Below, one piece after another: positions 44,901 through 57,235 of a stretch of 64,000 bases of DNA (position 1 is the first letter of the stretch; the number at the start of each line of letters is the position of its first letter). A program made the translations under genes and the position numbers. The stretch comes from Siphonodentalium dalli (lineage: Eukaryota > Mollusca > Scaphopoda > Gadilida > Siphonodentaliidae): contig CP136061.1 in the NCBI GenBank assembly GCA_032622095.1, positions 20,280,991 to 20,344,990 on the forward strand, in the 5' to 3' direction. The notes under the pieces are model-generated. The model did not search any database, was not told the origin of the DNA, and saw only the letters and a list, made by a program, of their open reading frames with translations.

Positions 44901-47450
44901 TGTAAAGAGCTTTTTTTTATAACTTTTACATAAAAGACCCATGAAATATGTTTTCGGGGGAAAAAAATTCATAAGGGACAATAGTTTTACTTATACATAT
45001 GAACGATTTACATGTAATATGCTGTACATGGTTATGGCTAAATTAAATGACATTGGGTATAAATGAACATTGACTACAAACTGGAATAGTTTAACAGAAT
45101 ACATTGGTTCAACTGAATCGGTTCAACAGTTCAAGGAGCTATTCGATAACAACTTTTATAACGAGCGGTATCTGTCGACTAAACGCAAGGGATAACTTTA
45201 ATACTGCATGCATTCATTTATTCTATGATATACATGTATGGTATTATGTGAAAGGGGTAAAGGTCATGGTGATTTAAGCCCCAAACATTGATGATGATGA
45301 AAAAATTCTACATATAGATAATATAATGCTTAATCTTCCAACCATGGTATACCGTACGAAGAACTTAGTATCTTATATATACATGTAGAGATGGAATTTG
45401 CTACAACAAGGAATGTTCTCATTTCTAGACATTTCTAGAATGTTGACAGATAGATTAGTGAGAAACTTAATATACCACTCAAGAAAACAAATGTGAATAA
45501 TGTTCTAATTCTGAAATCTAATTATACATAGTAAGATTTTTTTTATATTTTCTAAGCATATATAGTCACATTCCCAGTTCGGGATAACTGATCACATTCT
45601 CTGCACACAAATCTCTCGGTTGATTTCATGGCCATATATTGATCCAAGACATAAGAAAACATATACTCTACTTTATTATATGACTACCACTAATCCCTTA
45701 CAAATACCACTATTTTTTGGCCATAAATTCCGAGCAGTCGGAAAACGCTTGTCTGGTCGTGAGCCGTATCGGTATTGTATATGTGGGGTGGTATGTGTAG
45801 AAATAGGGCCTACAGTTTTAGTGAAATAAAGTGTTCCCTCGCGCATCCAGTGAAAAAAAGAGAAGCATGGGCATTGCATTTCTTATATAGAAATGAGAAT
45901 TTGTTCATGACCGCGGATACTAGAAAGTAACAAAGAACATTTGTAAACCCGTCATTTTAAACATATTGGTACATGTGTGTCTAAATTGTGACCTCATCAC
46001 TTACATCAAAAGCTATTAAGGCCAATGTGAAAAATATACTAATATGTAGTATGGGTTTCCCTATCTACCTGTACCCTATTTTAAACCCAGTATGTTACTC
46101 TAAAGTTTTTTCATGGTTTTCAAGATATTATTTTGAAATCTTTTATAAAAAAAACTAAAATAATTGTCAATGTCTCAGAATGGTTTGTTATCTGTCAAAG
46201 CATTGTGTTTTAAACTTTTTATTACAGATTATACGAAGGAAATCACAATTAATGTTATCAAATTCTTGCAGTAGTTATGAAAAGCCATAAGAATATGTCA
46301 AAATAAAAAAAGACTCAAAATAATATTTCAAGCCTACCTACGACCCATTTTTTTCTGACATGTAACTCAAACCAGATATTTATTTTTCTTTCCAGGCCTA
46401 AACCTTAATGCAAATTTATGCCGAAAAAACCAGGATCAAGGCTAATTAAAACAATTGTAGACAAAATGTAGCCATGCCCAGGATATATGTTCACTCAAAA
46501 CTTCATAAGTGATACAGGCTTTTAATGGCCACCATGTTATGTTGTACACCTGTTAAGTTGAATTATCTAAATTCCTTGCATGCAGCGTTATTGTTGTTTG
46601 CAGACCAGATCTGTTGTCTGATTGTTGTATCCCGGCCTTAAAATCCATACAAATTTGTGAGAATCAAAATGTACGAGTATCATTTCTACAGTGAATCAGC
46701 TGCTTTTACGAGAATCAAACTACGTAATACTCACGATTATGGTTCTCATCAGATTCCAAGCCCAGATATCTACCATTTGAATCACATTCAAAGGAGAGAA
46801 AATCTTACTTTAAAGCTGAGAACGGGAGAAGACTGTTGGTAGGAAGTAAAACCTTTCATATTCAATTGAGACTTATCAGGGACTATAGAGTATGTGTTGC
46901 ATGTACCATATACTACCATGGTAGTATCATCATTAAAGGTCTCACATGTCATTACATTCCTATGATTGTACAGCCCTTGAAATTGGCATTTTATTCTATG
47001 GCATTTCTTTTGAACTGATTGAAAGTCTATAATGGCTTCTACGGCTTTTTTCTACGGCATTGCCTTTTGAGGCAAATTTGCCACAGCTAATTTCGAGAAC
47101 TGATTGTACATGTATGTTCATGATTGTTGTCCATAATTTTCATATTGGTCTTTGTTTAAATCACCAGAGCATGAAGTTATCGACATGACTGGGCAAACTC
47201 TTGCCAAAAATATGGTTAAACATTGCGTGATTTATGTTTATATTCCTTCCTATTTGACTTAATGTTAGAAGTGGTGGGGATCCAAATATGGTGGTCTGGT
47301 TACCTTAGCGGGTAGGTGGCAGCGAAAGTGGGACCTTATTGCTTAACTAATTCTGGAGGTGGTAGAATAATATTGTGTATTGATATTCAACAACATACTT
47401 TTTTACTACATTACTTCTACTGTTCCTATGTCAGCCAAGTTACAAATTAC
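44901..47450. other. Long AT-rich stretch without recognised genes
   Basis: Several frames of 60-69 codons occur on both strands, but none has a domain, plausible splice context or biased composition. It is probably intronic or intergenic. I saw no tandem repeat or inverted repeat of note. Confidence 0.5.
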
Positions 47451-47590
47451 AGCTATCCGTTTGCATACCGGGTAATTTCTCTCACCCCCACCTCAATCCT
47501 GATTGAGTATGATATTTAGAGCAGCTGCTATCCGTTTGCATACCGGGTAATTTCTCTCACCCACCTCATTCCCGATTGAGTATATTTAGA
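47451..47590. repeat. Tandem duplication of about 72 bp
   Basis: 'GCTATCCGTTTGCATACCGG' and 'TAATTTCTCTCACCC' occur at 47452 and again about 76 bp later, with small indels. Non-coding. Confidence 0.8.
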
Positions 47591-47839
47591 CGCCAAGATG
47601 TATACTGATATATTGACAATAATGATTAATTTGATAACCACACTTTCTTGGGTGTTGGCTCATAATAGTTCTGAATTTATTAGACCAAAGGTACATTTTA
47701 CAACTTTTAGTTAATATTTTGGATTGAAATTGCTACATCAGGTGTAAATATTGAGATATCAGTTGGCAACAGTTGCAATGCTTGGAAAATTCCAACCCAA
47801 GGTGCCACGGGTAGGAACAAAATTTTATTTCTGTGAATT

Positions 47840-48592
47840 GTGGGGATGATTTGAACATATTTATTGTGGCCCACTATATACAATATATATTACACAGATT
47901 AAATATAACAATAATGGTATGAGTGTGGGCACAGAGGATCGGAGCACAAGTTGCCGAACTTATCGGAGCTCCTCTCCCCTGGCATTCAATTGCTAATAAA
48001 TTCAAATATCGGAGATGGTTTTAATTCAGGTGTATTGTAGAAGTTAATGTTTAAGTGTGGCTGTTGGAGTGGCTGTGGTCTCGCAGAATTGGGGTAAGGG
48101 AAACTATAACGAGAAAATTCTGATAATTATGAGATTAAGAGATTAAGAGAAACGGTCTGTAGATGAGATAAATGATTGTACTGTCTCAAACAGGCGCGCA
48201 TTTAGCTTTCCGCTGCAGTGTTGTACACCAAACAGGAGATCTTTTTCGGAGACAATAGTCACGTTAAGTTCATCCATACGAGCCCACATCCGATTTCGCG
48301 CTACTGCGTACAGAGGACAACTGAAGAAAAAATGGTTTGCGTCTTCACATGAATTTCCACAAGTACAATTTGAATGAGCTGAGATGTAGTTTTCATATTT
48401 ATCAAAGTTTAGGTCGCTACAGTTATTTCTAAGTCTACAGTGCAAAATATTTAATCTCCTTTGACCTGTATTGAAATATGGTGGGGGTTTCAAAGTCGGT
48501 TCTTTATTACAGAATGTTCTATACATGTTACTTATGATTTCGTCTTTACTTGGTTCTGAATTGTGGGGATCTGCCAGTGGGTCTGGCTGGTT
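47840..48592 (-). pseudogene. 3' fragment of a LINE (ORF2 C-terminus plus 3' UTR)
   Basis: On the minus strand the frame 48592-48143 (about 150 codons) ends in a region typical of non-LTR retrotransposon ORF2 C-termini: RRLNILHCRLRNN, then CTCGN, EDANHFFFSCPLY and RMW. The Cys/His pattern C-x-C...H-x(5)-C is the zinc-knuckle-like motif seen downstream of RT in CR1/I-type LINEs. It is cut at its 5' side by two in-frame TAG codons and by the MITE at 48646. RT and endonuclease are absent. The following UTR-like sequence runs to an AATAAA near 47870. Confidence 0.75.
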
Positions 48593-48645
48593 CTACTATT
48601 GGGGTGCAATTTCTAAGTGGGGTACCTTCTTGTCCCTGAACTTAA

Positions 48646-48995
48646 CCTTTACCCAACAGAACGGCCCTGTGCCAATGCATTCTCTTATATATGCGAGTCG
48701 ACCATAGGTCGCCTCGCATATATAAGAGAATGCATTGGCTTAACACATTAAAAATTATAAAATTGTTAAAGAATGTAAGAAAAAATGGTAAAAAGTGTTA
48801 AAAAAAGATTTTTTTAGGCCAATGCATTCTCTTATATATGCGAGGCGACCTATGGTCGACTCGCATATATAAGAGAATGCATTGGCACAGGGCATAACTG
48901 TAACCATCACAATGTGGTCAATGAGCCGGTTCCAATGATATCCATATTTGTATGGTTCTATTGAGACAGACTGAAGATATTTTAGGCTGTTGAAG
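48646..48995. mobile_element. piggyBac-type MITE, right end lost
   Basis: TTAA at 48642-48645 precedes CCTTTACCCAACAGAACGG. Two 66-bp palindrome modules follow (48668-48740 and 48818-48895), and then 'ATAACTGTAACCATCACAATG' and 'GAAGATATTTTAGGCTGTTG' in the orientation opposite to that in the complete copy at 60388. The expected AAAGGGTTAA end is replaced by the 62-bp satellite. Confidence 0.8.
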
Positions 48996-48997
48996 CT

Positions 48998-49578
48998 TTA
49001 TCAGGGACGAGTCTAGAGGTTTAATATGAATGAGAGCGTAGTGTATTGTTGGGAGTGCTTGGTCAGGGACGAGTCTAGAGGTTTAATATGAATGAGAGTG
49101 TAGTGTATTGTTGGGAGTGCTTGGTCAGGGACGAGTCTAGAGGTTTAATATGAATGAGAGCGTAGTGTATTGCTGGGAGTGCTTGGTCAGGGACGAGTCT
49201 AGAGGTTTAATATGAATGAGAGTGTAGTGTATTGCTGGGAGTGCTTGGTCAGGGACGAGTCTAGAGGTTTAATATGAATGAGAGCGTAGTGTATTGTTGG
49301 GAGTGCTTGGTCAGGGACGAGTCTAGAGGTTTAATATGAATGAGAGTGTAGTGTATTGCTGGGAGTGCTTGGTCAGGGACGAGTCTAGAGGTTTAATATG
49401 AATGAGAGTGTAGTGTATTGCTGGGAGTGCTTGGTCAGGGACGAGTCTAGAGGTTTAATATGAATGAGAGTGTAGTGTATTGCTGGGAGTGCTTGGTCAG
49501 GGACGAGTCTAGAGGTTTAATATGAATGAGAGTGTAGTGTATTGCTGGGAGTGCTTGGTCAGGGACGAGTCTAGATGT
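48998..49578. repeat. 62-bp satellite, nine units
   Basis: Unit around 'GACGAGTCTAGAGGTTTAAT' and 'GAATGAGAGYGTAGTGTATTG'. Units differ at only two or three sites, so the array is young. Confidence 0.95.
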
Positions 49579-51465
49579 TTCAAATTGGGAGAAGTGACTT
49601 CTCCCTGTTTGTTTATCAGGGAGAACTAACTATGGACGAAGTTCAATTTACACCACAACAGCACCATTATATGGTCCAATAAGTATCAGGCAACACAACC
49701 TTTTCGTTATCTTGAGCCCATTTATTATAAAACTATTATAGTGGATAAGAACACCATTATAATCTATAACATTATAAATATACTTGGGGTGGGGAATCCT
49801 GGACTGTTGGCTCCATGTGTTCCTCCCAATTCTTTGATGTAGCCTTTAGAAGTTAAGTTTTGAGTGAAAACTTGCCAACTATTTATTTTTAAAAATGCAT
49901 GTTTATATTGACTGCACACAGTGCAGAGTATGTCCGCTACATTGATTAGTATGACTTTGTGGCTGGGACTTGTGAATGTAGCGCTTTGGTGCACCATTCA
50001 GGCTTGTTGTTGGTATTCTGCCTTAGATATTATAATGGAAGAGAGATAACTCTTTATCTGGAATATAGAAATGACGAAAATAACTCACAATCTGAGACTG
50101 TATTAGAGTATTAGTAGTTCACCAGGTCGTGAAATTTAAACTAAGAAGGCATTAGTTTTCGTTTTACACACAATACCAGTTCGTGATATTTTAAGCATTA
50201 AATTATGAATTTCGAGTGGTGATTATGTCCACGAAACATGTCCATCAAGAGGCCGTCGATTTGATGTCCGGTGACGCTACCAAACGTGTCACACGAAACG
50301 GAATCAGATGTGAATTCTATATTGTTTCGTTATCCGGAACTGGGAAAGACAGTCTTAAAAAAAAAATAGTTTTATTTGTAAGAGTTTATTTGACTACAAA
50401 CACTTTTTGTGCAATAATATGGTAAACATTTGTGTACAAAACGCGATCGTTAGTTAAAAAATTGAAGATTTAATTATCGAGATATTTGGTTCCAAAATAA
50501 ATTCGTACTTTTGAAAACTCCCCTAAATTCATTTCCGCTTTAATGATGGTTTAGAAAAACGTGGATTACTAGCAACAAAAAAGTTTTATTGTGCTAATTT
50601 TGCTTCCATTTGGTCTTCAAGAAGATAGCTTATCGGAATATGGTTGAAGAAAGTGAACTAACATTGTCTACATTGAAATATGAAGCGAACGTTTATATTT
50701 GTTGGAAATTTCAAGAAACTCATATTCTTATAATACATTTTTCTTACTTTCGTCTAGAAAGTATAAGTGCCTTTCATATGGTATAAGAAATAATTTCTTG
50801 CAATAAGATATACACTTTCATAGATATTATAAAACAAACGTTTTTAAGTATACTCCCAAACTTAATCTTTACCCACTTTCTTGAAACAAGAAAGTAACTT
50901 TGCTAATGTTGTAGAAAATGCAAGAAATTTATTTTCTTGTGAGAAAATGATTTATTTATATATCAGAATGTGTCCTTACTGTTCGCTAAATAATAAGAAA
51001 GTGATTTCTAGGATGTAAGAATTTTTTTCTATCAAAAACTCTTGAGAAAAATAATTTATTTTTGTTTTAGAATATAGAATGGAAAATATAAAAATTAGAA
51101 TTGGAATGTGTATAAGAAATATATTCCTATCTATTTTTCTTACAATTATAAAATATAATATATATACAGCAAATTGTTCTAAGTATTTTTCAAAGATAAA
51201 TGTTCTTGTTGCAATTTTTTCTTAATATTTACTGCTAACAAATGTATTAAATGAACACGAATTGGTCTAAAAAATATCCTTTGAAATTAATGACAAGGGA
51301 TACCCTTCGAAATTCATGAGAAGGGATATCAAATTTAAAGATTTGATTCCAAATATTCATAACATTTAAGTCAGAGTCTAAACATCACATTTCTCAATTG
51401 ATCATGATGTGAGTTTTATCTAAATGTGAGTTTTATTCGAACAATTTATGAAGCTTCAGCGCGAA
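49579..51465. other. AT-rich stretch without recognised genes
   Basis: 50.7-51.3 kb is exceptionally AT-rich, with many 'AAGAAA' and 'TTTCTT' runs. Frames of 60-77 codons show no family features. It is likely intronic if the PAN and lectin exons belong to one gene. Confidence 0.5.
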
Positions 51466-51467
51466 CA

Positions 51468-52735
51468 CTAGCATGTGGTGCGACTAGTAATGTAAGGCCA
51501 TATTACATGTGGTGCGATTAGTAATGTAAGGCCATATTACATGTGGTGCGACTAGTAATGTAAGGCCAGATTACATGTTATACGATTAGTAATGTGAGGC
51601 CAGATTACATGTGGTGCGATTAGTAATGTGAGGCCAGATTACATGTGGTGCGATTAGTAATGCAAGGCCAGATTACATGCGGTGCGATGCGTGATGTAAA
51701 GCCATATTACATGTGGTGCGATCGGTAATGTAAGGCCATATAACATGTGGTGCGATTAGTAATGTAACGCCAGATTACATGTGGTGCGATTAGTAATTTA
51801 AGCCCAGATTACATGTGGTGCGATTAGTAATGTAAGGCCAGATTACACGTGGTGCGATTAGTAATGTACGGCAAGATTACACGTGGTGCGATTAGTAATG
51901 TAACGCCAGATTACATGTGGTGCGATTAGTAATTTAAGGCCAGATTACATGTGGGGCGATTGGTAATGTAAGGCAAGATTACATATGGTGCGATTAGTAA
52001 TTTAAGGCCAGATTACATGTTGTGCGATTAGTAATGTAAGGCCAGATTACATGTGGTGCGATTAGTAATGTAAGGCCAGATTACATATGGTGCAATCAGT
52101 AATGTAAGTCCAGATTACATGTGGTGCGATTAGCAATTTAAGGCCAGAGTACATGTGGTGCGATTAGTAATATAAGGCCAGATTACATGTAGTGTGATTA
52201 GTAATGTAGGGCCAGATTACACGTGGTGCGATTAGTAATGTAAGGCCAGATTACATATGGTGCAATCAGTAATGTAAGGCCAGATTACATGTGGTGCGAT
52301 TAGCAATTTAAGGCCAGAGTACATGTGGTGCGATTAGTAATGTAGGGCCAGATTACACGCGGTGCGATTAGTAATGTAAGGCAAGATTACATGTTCTGCG
52401 ATTAGTAATATAAGGCCAGATTACATGTGGTGCGATTAGTAATGTAAGGCAAGATTACATGTTCTGCGATTAGTAATGTAAGGCCAGATTACATGTGGTG
52501 CGATTAGTAATATAAGGCCAGATTACATGTAGTGTGATTAGTAATGTAGGGCCAGATTACACGTGGTGCGATTAGTAATGTAGGGCCAGATTACACGCGG
52601 TGCGATTAGTAATGTAAGGCAAGATTACATGTTCTGCGATTAGTAATGTAAGGCCAGATAACATGTGGTGCGATTAGTAATGTAACGCCAGATTACATGT
52701 GGTGCGATTAGTAATGTAACGCCAGATTACAATGG
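51468..52735. repeat. 34-bp satellite, about 37 units
   Basis: Unit 'GTGGTGCGATTAGTAATGTA' followed by AGGCCAGATTACAT. Variants (ACGCC, GGGCC, TTCTGCG) recur in blocks, suggesting multi-unit duplications inside the array. The palindromic phrase ATGTAATCTGGC/GTAATGTAAGGC gives weak self-pairing. Confidence 0.95.
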
Positions 52736-52779
52736 CATATCGTAATAATACAATATGATCGGAAACAGGGTTAATAAAT

Positions 52780-52952
52780 TCAGTCTGGCAATGATACTCC
52801 ATCCATCTTAATTGATAAGTAGCAACCAAACGTTCTCAATGTTACAGTGAAGTGATTATTTCCCATAGGCCTCAGTGTTAACATATAATGGCCTGCAGCC
52901 CTGACTATCCATGAATTGTGATAAATGAGTAGATGATCACCAGGATTGGCAT
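52780..52952 (-). CDS. Possible alternative terminal exon of the PAN gene
   Basis: On the minus strand an acceptor GCGCAG after a T-run would start an exon at 52952 with two nucleotides that complete the split codon of the exon at 53360-53609. The frame then runs 57 codons (DANPGDHLLIYHN... to ...MDGVSLPD) to a TGA at 52780. The exons together total 423 nt, a whole number of codons. I do not recognise the domain. It competes with the lectin exon as the partner. Confidence 0.4.
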
Positions 52953-53359
52953 CTGCGCAAAGTTTCTGTATGAAAAAAATCATATCGCCAGGCATGGAAT
53001 GTACCTTTAAATTTGGGATTTATAATCTAGAGTCAGAATTGAATGAGAAAAATATTGACATTTTTTACCTCGCACCAACAAAATTCAAACTAGGAACCAC
53101 GTGCTTTACAATGTGCCAATGTTTTGTTTGGAGTCTGAAATTTCAAGAGGAGTGATTGCATGTATTTTATATGTTTAAATATCGAAACTACTATTAACCA
53201 ACCAAAGCCCAGAATTGTTTTAATTATCTCCTGCATCTTGGTCCAAAATCCGTTGGACGGCGCTACCAATCGAATTACTTCACTCTAACCTAAACTACCA
53301 TTGTGTGACAAATAAACGTTTATAAATGAAAAGAATCAGCGATCATGAGAGATACTCAC

Positions 53360-53609
53360 CTCTTATCCATAGAATTCCACTATCATCACTGAACTGGACA
53401 CACGCGGAGCCATTGACGACGAAAGATCTGCATCCTGTTCTTTTCAAGCATTGTGCACCACAATCCATTTCTGATTTTGACTTGGTAGTTGACAATATAT
53501 TGACCTTATTCAGTTGGCCGCTGCCTTTGATAAAGTTTGCACTCATAACCTTTGAGTTAGTTGCTGATGACAGGCCGATGCAAATCACAAAGATGAAGAA
53601 ACTAACCAT
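53360..53609 (-). CDS. First coding exon: signal peptide plus PAN/apple-like domain
   Basis: Starts at ATG 53609 in a good context (A at -3, G at +4). Residues 1-17 are a signal peptide (MVSFFIFVICIGLSSA). Residues 46-75 carry a PAN/apple-like core: EMDCGAQCLKRTGCRSF, then NGSACVQF, with Cys at PAN spacing. The exon ends at 53360 with the consensus donor AG|GTGAGT, in phase 1. The exon at 43902-44102 begins with two nucleotides and would give Glu followed by the lectin Cys-Pro start; secreted PAN plus C-type-lectin proteins are common in molluscs. A TATATA box lies about 30 bp upstream. Confidence 0.75.
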
Positions 53610-53649
53610 GTTTGATTCTCACCTGGCTGTAGTACATATATAAATTAAA

Positions 53650-54670
53650 TTAAAAGTACCACAATACTTGTTTCTAATATATAGCCTATAATCTCCACAA
53701 TCTCTATGATTGAGTTCCAGATTTTGTTAACACTCAGTTTGTCACCACTGTATAAAAGAACTCTCGTCGACAAACATCACAACGAAAGCCGGTGATCCAA
53801 TTCGACAAGAGTATTTCAAAAGGCGATATGGTATGCATGTGGCCCCGCCCATTCGCGGAACGTACAGTATATTGGGAAAACATCAATTAACCTGATGCGT
53901 AAACTAGCAGCCTACTACTGAACATGTTAAGTAGTGTTTGCGGGTGTACATAAACGCTGAATCGGCAGCTGATCAGCAGGTTATCACCTAAAATGCTGAT
54001 CAGCAGATTTCCCGATTTTAGCGTTTGCTATGTTATCGATTTGGGATCTGTTGTGTGGAGCATTCTTATAGGTGGGGTATGACTTATGATGGATTAACGC
54101 GCTGTGCATGCACCATATCGACAGATTCACATCGACCCTTTGTCACATCGATATGGGCTTTGGCATTACCATTTCTCCATTGCAACGTGTATAGTTGAAA
54201 ATGGAAGAAACCTGAATGAAATTACTAACAGTGTATGTTCCCCGTTGTGGTTCAGTCTATAAGGTAGCTAGTGTAGTGAACGTTTGTTGTGGACATTCTT
54301 GAAAGAATTTACACGTCATATATAATCTTAAAGTGTTCAAAAGAGGATTGGGCAACAAGCTTGGGGGCTTTTGTTAAGTCCTATCCGATTCCTGGGTCGC
54401 ATTAATCACATGTATTATTTTTCACCAAAAACAATTCAGACGTCATATGATGACATCAATCTTTTTGAAATATCAGGAAAATTTGACAAATCCTGCATCT
54501 AGGCTTTAAGACATATTTAAAACTGCTACATGTCTTATATGTGGGCATTTAGTCTTAAGTAGAAATGTACAAAAACTAATTTTTTTGGCCGCTTCCACAG
54601 ACTTACCACCGTCACACACCTTTCAGCAACTGTTATCAACCGAAGAACATATAGGTATAATTTCAAGGAT
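53650..54670. other. Upstream region of the PAN gene; no gene recognised
   Basis: Contains a plus-strand TATAAAAG at about 53752 and a GGCCCCGCCC box near 53842, but no open frame follows on that strand. The rest is unremarkable. Confidence 0.4.
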
Positions 54671-54675
54671 TTAAT

Positions 54676-54779
54676 TAGAGCTCTTTCCATCAATGTGTCA
54701 TATTATTATAATCAATAAATTTGAAAAATGATCAAGGAAATATGGATTGATACAAAAATCTGACTTGGCACTGAAAGGG
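54676..54779. mobile_element. 5'-truncated copy of the 23850 MITE
   Basis: Starts in the middle ('TAGAGCTCTTTCCATCAATG') and keeps the right arm through GGCACTGAAAGGG and a TTAA at 54780-54783. This right tip has the canonical AAAGGG that the copy at 23850 lacks. Confidence 0.8.
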
Positions 54780-54819
54780 TTAAAAATATGATAAACATAT
54801 TGTTATAATTTTGTGTGTC

Positions 54820-55590
54820 CCTCTCGCCTCTATACACCACTTACTCAAATACCCCACTTGTGACATCATTAAACCACACAATTACACTTATGATATCATG
54901 GAAATGATTATTTATAAGTTTGGTGCTAATCGGCAACTAAACAAATTTTTATCAAATTCGGTACCCACCCCTCCCCTCCCCATCTCTCACCAAACATCAA
55001 TATGGCGTCTTTAAATCACACGATTACATTCCTCGTATCATGGATAATAACGTGTATCAATTTGGTGGAAATTGGCGCTAAAAATATTATGAAGCAATTT
55101 TGGTGCCCCTCTCCCTTTCAATGCACCCCTGACTCGAATGGGGTCACATTTGACAGATTTAAGCCACACCATTTGACTCCTCATACCATGGGGATGATTT
55201 TGTATAAGCGTGGTGGCAATCGGCGACTAAACCCATTCTTATCGAATGTAGTGCCCACCCCCACCCCCCAATCTCATCCAAACGACAACAATTTGGCGTT
55301 GTTAAATCGCACATTTTTAGATTCCTTGTATCATGAAGAAGAATATATATCAATTTGGTGGAAATCGGCGCTAAAATTAGTTTGATCAATTTTGGTGCCC
55401 CTCTCTCCTTCCGTGCATCCCTGGCTCTTTTGCCGTATTTAAACCACACCATTATATTCTTCATATCGTGGCGACGATTATATGTAAGTTTCGTGGCAAT
55501 CGGCGACAAAAACAAATTCTGCCCCTCCCCATTTTCTGCCCCTGAGAACAACGGTGTCACTTTAGAAAATTATAACCCCCACCATTAGCT
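54820..55590. repeat. Tandem repeat of about 180 bp, four to five units
   Basis: Units share 'AAACCACACNATTA', 'TCATATCATGG', 'ATAAGTTTGGTGGCAATCGG', 'CGACTAAAC' and 'GTGCCCCTCTCCCT'. The frames on both strands across it are the repeat. It lies directly upstream of the MULE remnant and may be its subterminal region. Confidence 0.7.
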
Positions 55591-55757
55591 TTCTCGTAAA
55601 AAGTTACCACTAGTAGACTCCTTTGGTATCATCTAGATGGTCCCCTGTGAATTTTTATAGAACACAGACATACAGACAGACATTCGCAAATATAGATATA
55701 GATATAAGAGTGACGGTATGTGTCGTAAATTTGGATGTAATATTTGCAAAAATAACT

Positions 55758-56330
55758 ACTTTGAGCAAGATTAAATCGACAGTGTGGAATGATTGTAAAA
55801 CAGTTTCATCAATCTACCAAGAAGACCTGACTTCGATTAGAACCGACGAAACCGACCCGATGTTGATCAGCAAAGTGCCAATATTTTATAGTTTGAAATC
55901 ATCGTTATACCGTTCTCGTGCCGAACAAGACGCAACACACAAACACGAGATTCTTCGGTCGTCTGAAGCAAACATCTGCAGAATTAGGCTTCAAACTTTC
56001 ACCGACACATGTCTTCACCGACTACGAAACTGCTGCTCAGAATGTCATACGATTTACTTTCTTGACAGCCATCATCAACGGTGCTTCTTCCACAACGGCC
56101 AGAGCGTAATGAAATATGCGACGAATACATGAAGGATGAAGACATACGACGACAGTGACGCAATCGTGAAACCATTAACCAGAAGAGCCATCGCGTTGCC
56201 ATTTCTACCGGTTGACAATATCATCACCCTCGAAGAGCAGGAAATATATCTCACCAACGACCAACAAGTCGCGTCAACAAACAATGACCCTTTCGCAATG
56301 AAGAAACGATATGAGAAACATTTAAGATAA
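55758..56330 (+). pseudogene. Mutator-like (MULE) transposase remnant
   Basis: Three frames carry consecutive MULE pieces. 55801-55930 gives IYQEDLTSIRT and a KSSLYRSR block, as in the region after a FLYWCH finger. 55955-56090 gives LGFKLSPTHVFTDYETAAQNV, the transposase block with catalytic Asp/Glu (TDxE). 56090-56132 in another frame gives CFFHNGQSVMKY, the GCxFH block. 56150-56240 gives RRAIALPFLPV. At least two frameshifts and an internal deletion between the first two pieces disable it. Host-derived or transposon cannot be told from this piece, but no intron pattern is seen. Confidence 0.7.
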
Positions 56331-56639
56331 CACACCTGATTGATCTAGACAAAAACAGTAAATTTGAAGACAGATTCTTACTCCAGCTTAGTAGATGCGC
56401 ATACCATATAGGGTTTACATACATATCCAATGTTGAGGCATACGCCAGCTACCAGACATGTGCGGCTACATTGCAAGCACGTTTGGCCAAACTGGACTAA
56501 CGCCTGTGCTCTTGGAACAATCATAGCTGCCACAAGTTGTCCATGTTCAAATTGCCATTGATCCACACAGGGACGTCCGTAACACAGTGGATTGAGTGAG
56601 TGAACACTTCTTCTTGACCTTTTGGCCACTTGTTCTTAA

Positions 56640-57231
56640 AGGGGTACTGTACGCCATTTTCAATAAATTCCCGGTGATAACAACGATCTATTATCGATAC
56701 TATATAGAAATATAAGTAATTTGAGTCGAAGATGTATTCTGTAAACGCTCAGGTTAATAGGCTATCTTAAAATTTAATAATTTAAAAGTTAATAATTTAA
56801 TATAAATTGATATTATGGCTCCAGCCATAAAATGGCGTCTCTTAAAATTCGAATTTCCGTGTACAAAACGTAATCAAATTATAATTGAGGGATACTGGAT
56901 TAGGAAAACAATTGCACACACGATCGTTTGAAACATTATGCTTATACGGGGAGAAAACCCAAGCCACTCATTGACTAGTGACGGTACACTAACTTAAATG
57001 AGTATATGGGACTACTAAGCATATAATATAATGTTTATTTGATTCATTTGGTTGAAAACTTTACAAAAATTACTCGACAACGACAATTTGTATTTTTGCA
57101 TTCCGGTAAATTTGCCATCCGTAACAATACTTCGTACTCAACAGACTTTCAAAAAATGGAAAAGTTGTTAACTTATTCTCCGACTCGGGGATTATAGAAA
57201 CCAACAACAACATCTTGGGTACAGTACCCCT
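56640..57231. mobile_element. MITE with AGGGGTACTGTAC termini and TTAA flanks
   Basis: TTAA at 56636-56639 and 57232-57235 flank AGGGGTACTGTAC and GTACAGTACCCCT. The interior has 'GGCTCCAGCCATAAAATGGC', related to 'GGCTGGAGTCATAAACTCC' in the element at 63750. Non-coding, 592 bp. Confidence 0.75.
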
Positions 57232-57235
57232 TTAA

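Noticed and set aside
53101-53160. TTTCAG on the minus strand as an acceptor for an extra PAN-gene exon
   Set aside because: In the phase set by the first exon the reading frame stops after nine codons.
53745-53850. Plus-strand TATAAAAG and a GC box as a divergent promoter
   Set aside because: No open frame or splice pattern follows on the plus strand.
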